Positions 1-11,049 of a DNA stretch of 64,000 nt are shown one piece after another (position 1 is the first letter of the stretch; each line of letters opens with the position of its first letter). Origin of the DNA: Brachionus manjavacas. Lineage: Eukaryota > Rotifera > Eurotatoria > Ploima > Brachionidae. The stretch covers positions 1,674,001 to 1,738,000 of the forward strand of contig JAHQIY010000016.1 of assembly GCA_019054805.1 (NCBI GenBank), written 5' to 3'. The position numbers and the translations under genes were made by a program. Below the pieces are notes generated by a model, which worked only from the letters and a program-made list of their open reading frames with translations, did not search any database and had not been told where the DNA came from.

Positions 1-1998
1 AAGCTGTATCAGGATGTGAAACAAATGAGGCAGATATACATTTATGTGGGAAGTTTAATAACAGTACTGGGTGTCATACTAAACCTGCTATGTATCTATA
101 TTTTTTATAAGTCTAAAATATTCAAGAATTCATCGTTTCCGTACTATGTTTACATAATATCAGTGACTGACACAATAAACATTTTTCTGCGTTTTGTGGT
201 GCCACAGCTCATCGAAAAAATAATCAGATACAACCTGCACACAAACTACAATGTAAGTGCTGATCAAGTCGACCAGGAAAAGTATGACAAATACACTAGC
301 AAAATAACTTCCGAATATCATTGTAGCATATTTTTCTATGTGTACAACTCGTTCACTCTGATCTCTGTTTGGCTCATGGTTGCTGTCTCGCTGGAAAGAC
401 TCGTGGTCATCAAATTCACTCTTCAAACAAAGTACATGATAAAACTGAGAGCTGTTTTGATCCTTGGCACAATATTCGTTTGCGTGTTTGTATTTAACAT
501 GTTCGATTTGGCGCCCGGTCTGTACCTAAAGCCCCAATGGTACGCCAATCTGACCCTGTTGTGCGAGCGCGAAGATGTCGAGGAGAAAAACACAAATCCA
601 TCGCTGATCTACAAGCAAATCGGCTCGCTTACCTTCAACAGCGATCACTTTGCTCTTGCCAGACTCCTTTTGCAATCAATAATACCATTTTTGTTCGTGC
701 TGGTCTTCAACTCAATGATAATTCACAATTTCAAAAAAATAAAATTGGCAGCCCGCGGTCGCGGCAAATCCAACTCGACAGTGTCTGTGAATTCGCTATC
801 TGGCAATTGTTCGGCAGCTAATGGCCGAACTGCTAGATCACTCAGGCCCAAGAGACACAAACAGCAAAATCAGAACAAATTTCAGCTTCAAATTCCGCAC
901 CGATCACCAGACTTTTCGATCTCGAGCCGCTCGCCCAGCCCTAACATGAGCGCACCGCTTACTCCAGTTACGCCGACCAGTTTTGTCTCGGCCCTCAACC
1001 TAGTGCCCTCGAAGAGCTCGTACCTGATGCCGCCCGAGCACAACAACGGCTCCATGACACCCACGTCAACAAACAGCTCGGCCAACTTGTCCGACGCCAC
1101 CACCACCAATCTGACATCAAGCACATGCGTCAACCAAAACGCCCACAGCAGCGACAAGCTCTCCATGATGATATCCTCAGTTTTGCCGAGCAAAAAACAC
1201 GTCGGCACAACCACCAGCAACTCGGCCCGCGTCTCATTCAAACGACGGGTCAACAAACTCAAACTAAACAGAGAAACAGACATAATGTTAATTGTTCTCT
1301 CGTTCAGCATCCTTCTCTCCCAGCTGCCATTCACAATAGCTTCCTATCTAATCTACTACAGAAACATATTCAAGGACATGTATGACGACTTAAAAAGCAT
1401 CTATCTGAATGCTAGATCGCCAATGCTGCTTTATATAATCAGACTGCTGGAAATGTGCTATTTTAGCCTTAATTTTGTGTTCTATGTCACTTTGAGCCCG
1501 TCTCTGCGCAAAGAGCTGAAAAAAAATCTTCCAAAAAAAATCGAGTTCTGGACCGGAACGCTGACCAAGTGCTTTTCCATGTTGTCCAGGTCGGACTCGG
1601 CAAAGAGTGAGAGCGATGCGAAACAGAACGAGAAACAAAATCTCTACGGAGAATACTTGTCCAAAATAAGGTCCATATCGCCTGTCCAAAGACCCAGCTA
1701 TTTGAACACTAGACCTAAAAGGTTTAGGAAAAAATTCTCTAATGTCGAGTCAGAGTCGACTAGCAATAAGATTACAATTATTATAGACAATATGTATGAC
1801 GATGATGAAGAGATTAAAGTGGATAGAATGCAGATTGGAAGTGACAAGATTGAAGCGGGTGAGGCTAGAATATTGGACAAAAGTAAACGTTTGTTCAATT
1901 TGTCTTCACCGTCGTGTTTAAACTCATTGAATTCGAGTAAACAGGTTGTTGATCCTCATGTGGACAAAAAAAAACTTGAAAAAGTGGCTTATTTATAA
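1..1998 (+). CDS. Rhodopsin-class G-protein coupled receptor, 5' end open at window edge
   Basis: Seven hydrophobic segments are readable in one intronless frame. TM1 has the G..xxN pattern (GVILNLL), TM2 carries the conserved Asp (SVTD), TM3 begins at a Cys and ends S-L-E-R-L in place of DRY, a second Cys lies in extracellular loop 2 (LLCERED), TM5 has its Pro (QSIIPFLF), TM6 has S-Q-L-P-F in place of CWxP, and TM7 has N-F-V-F-Y in place of NPxxY, followed by helix 8 (SPSLRKEL). Intracellular loop 3 is about 180 residues of Ser/Thr/Asn/Pro-rich low complexity. The first Met codon is at base 25, only a few residues before TM1, and the frame stays open to base 1, so the extracellular N-terminus is probably outside the window or in an upstream exon. 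The family is an orphan peptide-type class A receptor coupling to G proteins at the plasma membrane. The ligand cannot be read from sequence. Confidence 0.88.
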   Translation, partial: KLYQDVKQMRQIYIYVGSLITVLGVILNLLCIYIFYKSKIFKNSSFPYYVYIISVTDTINIFLRFVVPQLIEKIIRYNLHTNYNVSADQVDQEKYDKYTSKITSEYHCSIFFYVYNSFTLISVWLMVAVSLERLVVIKFTLQTKYMIKLRAVLILGTIFVCVFVFNMFDLAPGLYLKPQWYANLTLLCEREDVEEKNTNPSLIYKQIGSLTFNSDHFALARLLLQSIIPFLFVLVFNSMIIHNFKKIKLAARGRGKSNSTVSVNSLSGNCSAANGRTARSLRPKRHKQQNQNKFQLQIPHRSPDFSISSRSPSPNMSAPLTPVTPTSFVSALNLVPSKSSYLMPPEHNNGSMTPTSTNSSANLSDATTTNLTSSTCVNQNAHSSDKLSMMISSVLPSKKHVGTTTSNSARVSFKRRVNKLKLNRETDIMLIVLSFSILLSQLPFTIASYLIYYRNIFKDMYDDLKSIYLNARSPMLLYIIRLLEMCYFSLNFVFYVTLSPSLRKELKKNLPKKIEFWTGTLTKCFSMLSRSDSAKSESDAKQNEKQNLYGEYLSKIRSISPVQRPSYLNTRPKRFRKKFSNVESESTSNKITIIIDNMYDDDEEIKVDRMQIGSDKIEAGEARILDKSKRLFNLSSPSCLNSLNSSKQVVDPHVDKKKLEKVAYL

Positions 1999-3733
1999 AC
2001 ACTTACCTTTTGTAAGACCATTGTATTGTCGATTTAAAGTAGAAATTTTAAAAAAATTTGCTTTTTCTATGTTTTTTGATTCCATTTAATTGACTAAACA
2101 AAAAAAAAATTTTGTTACTAAGATTTAATTAATCGAACGATTCTAAAATTTAAATCAAAATTTTATTAAAATTTATCTCTCAATTTTATTTAAAAGGTAA
2201 CTAAACTATCATAATAAATTTTAAATTTAAAATAAAAGTTTGTCTGTTTTAAAATTTTACTTTTTTTTCTGTTTTATTTTAAATTTAAATTATGAAATAA
2301 AAATAAATTTTAATAAATTTGATCAATTTCTTGCTTTGTTTTTCTTTATTCAATGTAAATAAAATAAAATTGAAAATTTTTTAAAAATAGCTTATGATAA
2401 TTTGCGAGCCAAATAAATTTTACCTTTGGATAAATAGATAAATTGCTAGTTGTTGATAACATAAACTTTATCAATCAAATCAAACATATTCATGAGCAAA
2501 TTAAGCTGTTAGTAGTTTGTCAAATTGTCTTTTTTATTAATTTTTTTTTAAATATTTGCTTATCTTTAATTGATTTTGAAAAAAATTGTTTTGTTTAAAA
2601 TCTAAAGTTCATTTGTTATTATTTTAATTAAAGAAAATATTTCAGCTAGATTTCTATTCTATTCGGCTAAAACTTTTCCTAAATATTTTTAAATAAATCA
2701 AAATTTAATTTATTATATTATTTAATTTTAACTATTAACTTAAATATTAACTTAAGATTGAAAATTATCGCCTTCAAGATTTTTAAAAATATTAAATTTG
2801 AAAAATAAAGTGTTGTTTATTTCAACAAAAAAAATAAATTAAATTCTTTGTAAATTATAAAATAATTTCTATGGAGAAATCATTATATTTCTTTAAATTT
2901 CAAAACAATCCTTTTCAATAAAATTTTTAAAAATTCTTGAAATAGCTTTTTTTTAAAGAAAAGCATTTTTTTAGTTGATAATTACAAATCCAAGTAAAGC
3001 AACGTTTTTGACATGATGATTTGTACAATCAAGTAAAAATATATAAACTTAAAATTATTATTTTTTGGAACTATTGTCTTGCATTTTTTAAATTATCTTT
3101 TCGACTTTTAATATTTAAATTACAGAATGATTAAATCAAATATTAAAAATACAAAATATTTTTCAATTATCAAGTTGTTCAATTAACTTTGAATTAAATA
3201 TTATCTAAAATCTGGCCTTTATAAAAAAATAAGTGAGCATACTTTCGAGAATTTCATTTAAAGAAGTTTCACATAAAAATGAATCTGGTGACTGCAAAAT
3301 TTTTGCAAAGTAAAGTTGATATGATTAGTATGTTGATTATTTAAATATTTTATAACTCTTAGCTTTCTTTTATTAAATTGATTGAGAGAAATCTAGTGAT
3401 TTAAACTGGATTCAGTAACACTTTGATTTTGAAAACATCTATTAAAATTATTATTCAATAAATTGCTATTTTCATCATTTTTAATCATGCCAAATAAAAT
3501 ATTAGAATTAGTTGATTTCAAAATATTCAACTATAAATTTCTAATGAAAAAGTTTTCAACAAAATACTAAATTGTTAAAATACAATTAGATTTTATTTTT
3601 TAAGATAAAATTAATTAATAAAAAAAATTAAGACAAAATGTTTATTTATTTTTGCATTCAATTTTTTTTTATAAATAAAATCTTAATAAAAATTAATTTA
3701 AAATTTTGTATAAAATTTTTCAAAAAAATTTAA
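1999..3733. other. A+T-rich intergenic stretch, no gene seen
   Basis: About 1.7 kb of very A+T-rich sequence between the GPCR stop and the RNMT start. It contains several AATAAA-type hexamers (for example near 2230 and 2815) usable as poly(A) signals for the GPCR. I see no open frame with coding character and no repeat unit beyond simple A/T runs. Confidence 0.6.
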
Positions 3734-4804
3734 ATGTCCGAATCTCTTAGCAGTACAGTAGTCGAGCACTATAACAAAAAAAATCCATCCGATCTGGCAG
3801 CCAGATCCAAGAGCCGAATATTTTACATGCGCAACTTCAACAATTGGATAAAAAGTGTCTTAATAAATGAAAACTTGAAAATTATCCGCAACGATAACCG
3901 AGAATTGAGCGTTCTTGATTTGGGCTGTGGCAAAGGAGGCGATTCCCTTAAGTGGATCAATGGAAAAGTGTCCAGAGTAACATTTGCGGATATCGCCGAA
4001 AATTCTTTAGAAGAATGCAAAAAACGTGTTTCTAAAGTAGATTTTGAGACCAACTTTGTGCACATTGACGCTACCAAAGAGCTCTTAAGGGATAAAATGG
4101 AAAATTGTCAGCCTCATGAGTTGGTCAGTTCACAATTTGTAATTCATTATTCTTTCGAATCGTTTGAGCAAGCGGACACTTTTTTAAAAAATGTTTCAGA
4201 TTCACTAAATCCTGGAGGATACTTTATAGGCACCACAACTAATGCAGCTGAACTAATTAAACGACTAAGACAAGCTGAATCAAATAGCTTTGGTAATGAA
4301 ATTTATCAAATAAAATTTTACCAGGACAATAAAGATTATTTTGATCTTTTTGGAGTAAAATTTCACTTTAAACTTGAAGGCGTAGTGGAATGCCCTGAAT
4401 TTTTGGTTAATTTTGAAGCTTTGGTTCGAATTGCCCAGAGGCACGGTCTTAAACTTTTGTTTAAAAAAACTTTTAGTGAATTTTTTAATGAATATTGCCA
4501 GCGTCCTGAATATTTGTATTTAATAAAAAAAATGCAAGCTCTTGAGCCTTATTATCCGCAAGACCTTGCCGATGACACATCAAGACGGCTACCTGGTGAC
4601 TACGAGTACATTGATCTAAAGCTGCAGGACGAGCAATTCAAACAGGACCTCAAACCAGAAGAAACTTATGCTACTCTTTCGAAATCAGAATGGGAAGCTA
4701 TTACTCTTTACATCGCTTTTGCTTTTGTAAAAGAGTCTGACTTAAAAAAAGAAGAAAATTTGTCTAAGAGCTCAGAGAGTTTGAGTGATTCCGAAGCAGA
4801 ATAG
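3734..4804 (+). CDS. RNMT: mRNA cap guanine-N7 methyltransferase
   Basis: Single-exon 356-residue protein that transfers a methyl group from SAM to N7 of the guanosine cap of nascent mRNA in the nucleus. Diagnostic stretches of the metazoan RNMT family are present: S-R-I-F-Y-M-R-N-F-N-N-W near residue 27, SAM motif I V-L-D-L-G-C-G-K-G-G-D at residues 60-70, S-Q-F-V-I-H-Y-S-F-E-S, P-G-G-Y-F-I-G-T-T, F-G-N-E-I-Y, L-E-G-V-V-E-C-P-E-F-L-V, M-Q-A-L-E-P-Y and the C-terminal L-S-K-S-E-W-E-A. The catalytic domain begins almost at residue 1, so the N-terminal regulatory extension of the vertebrate enzyme (total about 476 residues) is absent. The ATG at 3734 is chosen because homology starts about 10 residues later. 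DUS2 begins 143 bases downstream on the same strand. An acidic Ser-rich tail ends the protein. Confidence 0.95.
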   Translation: MSESLSSTVVEHYNKKNPSDLAARSKSRIFYMRNFNNWIKSVLINENLKIIRNDNRELSVLDLGCGKGGDSLKWINGKVSRVTFADIAENSLEECKKRVSKVDFETNFVHIDATKELLRDKMENCQPHELVSSQFVIHYSFESFEQADTFLKNVSDSLNPGGYFIGTTTNAAELIKRLRQAESNSFGNEIYQIKFYQDNKDYFDLFGVKFHFKLEGVVECPEFLVNFEALVRIAQRHGLKLLFKKTFSEFFNEYCQRPEYLYLIKKMQALEPYYPQDLADDTSRRLPGDYEYIDLKLQDEQFKQDLKPEETYATLSKSEWEAITLYIAFAFVKESDLKKEENLSKSSESLSDSEAE

Positions 4805-4938
4805 CTTCTTAATGAATAGAAAATAAATTTCTATTCTTTATAAAGAATAGAAAAAATAAAGAAAATGCTATACTTGATTTTTTTGTTTATTTTTTGTCTA
4901 ATTAATTTTAATAAATTTGTTTTAAAAGTTGTTTTTAG

Positions 4939-6880
<1,942 letters not shown>

Positions 6881-6887
6881 ATTTTTT

Positions 6888-7100
6888 TTAATAAATTTTA
6901 TTAAAATAAAAGATTTTTTCAAATTCTATAATTGCTTGCAGTTGATCGGGCTTTTGCTCGTAGAAATAAGCAACTTCATGAACAACTTCAGTGAATATTA
7001 AGTTCTCTGTTGCTTGGTAAAACACTGGTTCATGGTACTCGATCTGAGCCTCATTTTCAACATTTGGTATAATCATAGTACGTGAAAAGCATCCCATCAC
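6888..7100 (-). CDS. Small uncharacterised protein with possible N-acylation signal
   Basis: Unrecognised 70-residue frame. If translation starts at the second of the two adjacent Met codons, the protein begins M-G-C-F-S-R, resembling the M-G-C-x-x-S signature of N-myristoylated and palmitoylated proteins. The rest is moderately hydrophobic and acidic (V-E-N-E-A-Q-I-E-Y-H-E-P, V-V-H-E-V-A-Y-F-Y-E-Q-K-P-D-Q) with mixed codons such as GAG, CAG, ATC and GTT that are rarer in chance frames here. It ends seven bases from the DUS2 stop on the opposite strand, so the two transcripts' 3' ends must overlap. I see no known domain. It could be a chance frame; the coding evidence is composition only. Confidence 0.45.
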   Translation of the reverse strand: MMGCFSRTMIIPNVENEAQIEYHEPVFYQATENLIFTEVVHEVAYFYEQKPDQLQAIIEFEKIFYFNKIY

Positions 7101-7747
7101 GAAATTTTCACAATTTCAAAATTTGCTAAATTTTTTTTAAATTTTTTTAAAGAAAACTTTGCTTTAAATAGGTTTTGAAAGTAAAAGAAAAAACATTATA
7201 ATCCACATAAAATTAAGTTTGCTTTGTGTTTTAAGAATTAATAATAATTTAACAACTAATCTTTTTTTTTGCCAAAATAAACCCTAGCTTAAACAAGGAG
7301 AGAACAAAATCTTTGTTTAGAATCTATTATAACTTAATTATTGACATTTTGATATTTTTATTATGTTTGAAACAGTAATTTATATCAATTGTATAGAATC
7401 GAGTGGCTGCAATTCGAGCCACAAAGATAAATTTCAACTCCCAGGACAAATATTTGTTTTTGTCTGAAACTTAGAAATCGATTATTTCCTTTAGATTTTG
7501 GCTTGAAAAAGCTTTAGGAATCAAAATTCATTTGCAACCATGCAACATTTTTAGTTTAGCTTGCAATAGCACAAGTAAAGCAAATTTTAGAAATTTTCTT
7601 TAACTTGAATATTAAATCAAAAATTATAATTTTCTCAAATTTTTTTTATCTTATTTTTACTAATATTTGGGTCATTGAGAATATTTTTAGACAAAATGTT
7701 TTGATACTCAAGAGCAACATTTGAATTTTTTTGCTAAAAAAACAATT
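7101..7747. other. Intergenic stretch between divergent genes, no gene seen
   Basis: About 650 bases between the small minus-strand gene and NAA60, expected to hold promoters for both directions. No coding frame or repeat recognised. It ends with ATTTTTAG at 7683-7690, a 3'-splice-site-like motif about 57 bases before the NAA60 start, followed by a two-codon upstream frame (ATG at 7696). Confidence 0.5.
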
Positions 7748-8714
7748 ATGGATCATTACATGTCACTTGGTGACTCGGAAAACAAATCTCTTTCATCTCC
7801 CATAAATCTAATTGACCTAAACAATGACATATCGCTGCGGAGTCTTTGTCCCGATGATCTATCCGAGCTTAAAAAGCTTTGCACCGAATGGTTTCCAGTC
7901 GAGTAGGACGCCTTTTTTGCCTTAATTAAAATAAATTATTATTTTTCTAATTTATTATTTTAAATTATTTTTTTATTCAATTCCCAAAAAAGTTATCCAG
8001 ATTCTTGGTACAAGGACATTTCATCTAGTGAGCGCTTTTTCACAATTGCAGCCATACGCAGCAATTCGATAATTGGAATAATTGTGGCCGAGATTAAGCT
8101 GAAAATGACCACTGATCAGGAAGACTGTTGCATCTTGTCGAGCAAACACGAACCCAATACTCAGGTCACTTATGTGCTCAGTCTGGGTGTTGAGAAGCAG
8201 TATCGCCGATTGGGAATCGGTAGGTTGAGTTATTTAATCAATAATGAATAGATGTCTTAATTTTTAGCTTCGTTGCTTCTGGACTCGCTTATGAACTATC
8301 TGAAGACCCAAAGCAACTGCAAGGCTGTCTACCTTCATGTACTCTGTTCGAACAAAGTGGCGATAAATTTCTACGAAAAAAGAAATTTTCAAAAAAGAAT
8401 CTATTTGCCGAGGTATTACAGCATTAAAGGCAAATACCATGACGGCTATTGTTATGTGTACTATATGAATAATGGCGAGCCACCATGGACTTTGATATAT
8501 CCTTTTTTAAATTTTTTTTTCAAAAAATGAATTGCTCCTAAAAAAGCAAAGTTCCTTAACTAGTGTTTTTACTGATTGCATGAATTTTAGTTTTCAAGTG
8601 GTCAAAACGCTGAATCCAGCTAATTTGGTTCACTATTTTGGCAGATTTATTCGAAGCATTTTTTTCTTTATGACAACGAATCCCACAAATAAAGATTTCT
8701 ATCGAATTTCATAA
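7748..8714 (+). CDS. NAA60: N-alpha-acetyltransferase 60 (Golgi NatF), 4 exons
   Basis: GNAT-fold enzyme that in known species sits on the cytosolic face of the Golgi and acetylates N-termini of membrane proteins. Exons 7748-7902, 7993-8219, 8268-8496 and 8573-8714 sum to 753 bases, 250 residues (human enzyme 242). Matches to the family are I-S-L-R-S-L-C-P-D-D, W-F-P-V-D-Y-P-D-S-W-Y, Y-V-L-S-L-G-V, acetyl-CoA loop R-R-L-G-I-A-S-L-L-L, A-V-Y-L-H-V-L, A-I-N-F-Y-E-K, L-P-R-Y-Y-S-I and P-P-W-T-L-I. Introns 1 and 2 are GT-AG; intron 1's 3' end is purine-rich and could be misplaced by a codon. The last intron is AT-AC of the U12 class (own entry). It restores homology into the C-terminal tail (W-T-L-I-D-C-M against W-T-I-L-D-Y-I), which is the membrane-anchoring amphipathic region in the family. 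Start chosen at the first in-frame ATG. Confidence 0.92.
8497..8572 (+). other. U12-type AT-AC intron in NAA60
   Basis: This 76-base intron begins ATATCCTTT, the exact U12-type 5' splice site, contains TTCCTTAAC at 8552-8560, the exact U12 branch-point consensus, and ends in AC at 8571-8572, about 13 bases after the branch adenosine. Without it, the NAA60 frame runs to a stop at 8530 after a meaningless Phe/Lys tail. With it, the frame continues 47 residues with homology to the NAA60 C-terminus. No GT donor exists between the conserved P-P-W-T codons and the stop. Confidence 0.9.
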
Positions 8715-8767
8715 TTTTTTAAGATTTAATTTGTTTTTTATTTTTAAATTTATTTTTAATAATAAAA

Positions 8768-9475
8768 ATGTACATTAAAAATTTTAATCATGAATGCAAA
8801 AACTATTGTTTACGCGAACTGTGCGAGGAGTATGTCCAAAAAACTGCCCAATTGATAAACAGTGAATGGCCGCGGAGTCAGTGTCAACGGGTTCTCAGTC
8901 TGAGACAATATGTCCGCTCTGAAAAGCTGAAAATTCCCATCTCCCTCATTCTAATCGACAGCGAGAGTGACCGAGTTGTTGGTCACGCTTCGTTGGCTTC
9001 GATCACAACTGCAGATGATGTGACCAAAAAATTAGTCTTTATTCAATCGGTTGTGGTTGATCCAGAGCACCGCGGCAAAGGACTGGGCAAAAAAATTATG
9101 CTCGAAGCCGAGCTTTATGTTGCCGAATGCGCCAAAATGCCTCAAAATGGTCTAATCAAAACCAATTTTGACTTTTTGTACTTAAATACCAAAGATAAGC
9201 AATTTTTTTATGAGCACCTTGGCTACGTTAGAATAGAGCCATTACTATTCTATGCAAATAAAGAATCAAAATGTAATTTGATCATGAAAAATCTACTTCA
9301 ATCGATCAGTAAAGAAAAACAGAGTGAAAATCGAGTCATTAACTCAGATTGTTTGGTGACTAATTCTCCGACTGCACCACTTGCTCCTCCACTTCCTCCG
9401 AGTAATTTGATTCCTCAGGCATATCAAACCACTGACAATATCCAGGTTACATGGTATGAAAAAAAAATTAGTTAA
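8768..9475 (+). CDS. NAA80: N-alpha-acetyltransferase 80 (actin N-acetyltransferase)
   Basis: Single-exon 235-residue GNAT enzyme. In animals NAA80 acetylates the processed acidic N-terminus of actin in the cytosol and binds profilin through a polyproline stretch. Here L-I-N-S-E-W-P-R-S near residue 29, V-V-G-H-A-S-L at 70-76, the acetyl-CoA loop H-R-G-K-G-L-G-K-K at 101-109, F-Y-E-H-L-G-Y at 147-153, a proline-rich segment A-P-L-A-P-P-L-P-P at 203-211 and the C-terminal W-Y-E-K-K-I all match the family. Vertebrate NAA80 carries a long N-terminal extension that is missing here. The gene starts 53 bases after the NAA60 stop on the same strand, so a shared or nested transcript is plausible. Confidence 0.92.
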   Translation: MYIKNFNHECKNYCLRELCEEYVQKTAQLINSEWPRSQCQRVLSLRQYVRSEKLKIPISLILIDSESDRVVGHASLASITTADDVTKKLVFIQSVVVDPEHRGKGLGKKIMLEAELYVAECAKMPQNGLIKTNFDFLYLNTKDKQFFYEHLGYVRIEPLLFYANKESKCNLIMKNLLQSISKEKQSENRVINSDCLVTNSPTAPLAPPLPPSNLIPQAYQTTDNIQVTWYEKKIS

Positions 9476-10632
9476 TTTTTTGTCACTGCGATAACAAATT
9501 AAATCTAATTAAAATTTTAAATTTTTTTAGCTAATTAGCGAACACGCGTGTTAAAAAACAAATCTAGACGATTTTTTCAAAAATTTTTAATTAAAATTAT
9601 AATAAACTTTATTTTGAACTTTTCCTCTTTTTTTTTAATTAAACTTCAGCTATATATTTTGACTTCATTTTTTTTATAAGCTTTAAAGTTTGGATATTTG
9701 AAAATTGAAATTTAGAAAAAAAAATTTTATGATCAAAAATTTTCGGATCTATTTAAAACCATAAATTATTTTAGTAAAATTAAAGTAAATAAAACTAGAT
9801 GGGTGGGAAAATTATGCTAAAATTCTTTAATTCAAAAAAGAAAAAAATAAAGTTGAATTTTATAAAAAAATAAAGTTGTAAATGAAAACCAGAGAATTAA
9901 AATCAAAAAATTTTGATTGTTAAAAAATTTCGGCGTAAAAAAGTGTAAAAGTGAAAGTTTAAACTAAAGTAAAAAAGTGTTGAAATTTGGTATTTTACAT
10001 GTCTTACAATTTAATTTAAAATATTTGAACAACCAGAGTTTATTTTTTTAGCCAAAAAAAAAGATATATTTGCTATGGTAATAAGAATTGAGTAGGCTTT
10101 TTTAAGCCTAAAGTTGGCTTGTTACCATAATATTGTTTCTTCAAAATTCCATTCTTTTATTACACTAATATCCAGGTAAGCGAAAAAATAATCCATTTAA
10201 AGGGAATATTTTATTTAATAAAACATTTAAATTTTATTTGAAAAAAAAACTAAAATCCTGATTTAAAAAATTACAAAAATGAGATTTAAAAAAAATAGGC
10301 CTCTTCTTATCTCTATACTTTATCCACAAAAAAAATTATCAAATAAAAATCTAAACTAAATTAATCAAAAAAACATCAAAGTTTACTAACTTGTAACCTT
10401 AGGGTCTTACTTCCAACAAGGAATACAAAAAAATACTAAATTAAAAAAAAAGACGGTATAATCATCAATTCAAACTTGTCCGACCACAAGGCTAAAAATT
10501 AATTTTGTAGTCGATGGTCAGACATGATCCATTTTAGAATGGAAAAAACTAAATGTCAAAAAAATACAAAAAAAATACAAAAAAAATAAGAAAAAAACAA
10601 AAATTCCACCTTTTTTAAGAAGTACTAAAAAT
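9476..10632. other. Convergent intergenic region with hairpins
   Basis: 1.15 kb between the ends of NAA80 and UBALD, so both 3' UTRs lie here. Visible structure: TAGGCTT-TTTT-AAGCCTA, a perfect 7-bp stem at 10093-10110, nested inside TATGGTAA (10074-10081) / TTACCATA (10122-10129). A separate 9-base pair with one mismatch is at 10478-10486 and 10515-10523. No coding frame is seen. Confidence 0.55.
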
Positions 10633-11049
10633 TTAAAAAAACTTGTTGCTTTTCGCCATTTGAATGGGCATCGTTGCTTGATTAGCTGTGTTTTGCGTAT
10701 TTACATTAGAATTTAGCGACGAAGAAGACTGCGTCGAACCAAGCTTGGAAAATGCTTTTTCCATAAATTCCATGTTTGGAGGCGTAACCGGTGTCGAACA
10801 TGGACAAATGGGTGACTGATTAGGACAATTTTTGCTGAGAGAAATATCGCCAAAAAAAAGGCTCAGTGCGGTCTGGTACTGCCAGTTGGTTGACTGTAAT
10901 ATTTGGATCGATTGTTCCAAGTTGGTACCTGTTATTGACATGAATTGGCTCAGCATTACTTGCTGTTTTAGGTTTAGGTTTGACATTAGAGCCGATTCAT
11001 CATGAAGTGATGAGGACATAAATTTTGTCTGAGTCACTGATATGTCCAT
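10633..11049 (-). CDS. UBALD: UBA-like domain-containing protein (UBALD/FAM100 family)
   Basis: Single-exon 138-residue protein. The UBA-like helix bundle spans about residues 27-68 (L-K-Q-Q-V-M-L-S-Q-F, then N-W-Q-Y-Q-T-A-L-S-L-F-F), followed by the family's second block S-T-P-V-T-P-P-N near residue 86 and M-E-K-A-F-S-K-L-G-S. The remainder is Ser/Asn/Gln-rich. UBALD proteins are small, conserved in animals and poorly understood. The fold suggests protein or ubiquitin binding, but this is not shown by sequence. Start chosen at the first ATG after an in-frame non-coding A-run. A TTTTAG acceptor-like motif precedes it by about 20 bases on this strand. Confidence 0.85.
   Translation of the reverse strand: MDISVTQTKFMSSSLHDESALMSNLNLKQQVMLSQFMSITGTNLEQSIQILQSTNWQYQTALSLFFGDISLSKNCPNQSPICPCSTPVTPPNMEFMEKAFSKLGSTQSSSSLNSNVNTQNTANQATMPIQMAKSNKFF

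Noticed and set aside
888..1385. Overlapping frames of 86-148 codons across the GPCR loop 3 region
   Set aside because: Shadows of the low-complexity receptor loop; no domain and no start context.
8497..8530. Reading NAA60 straight through to the TGA at 8528-8530
   Set aside because: The resulting Phe/Lys tail lacks homology, and the perfect U12 splice signals restore the conserved C-terminus.
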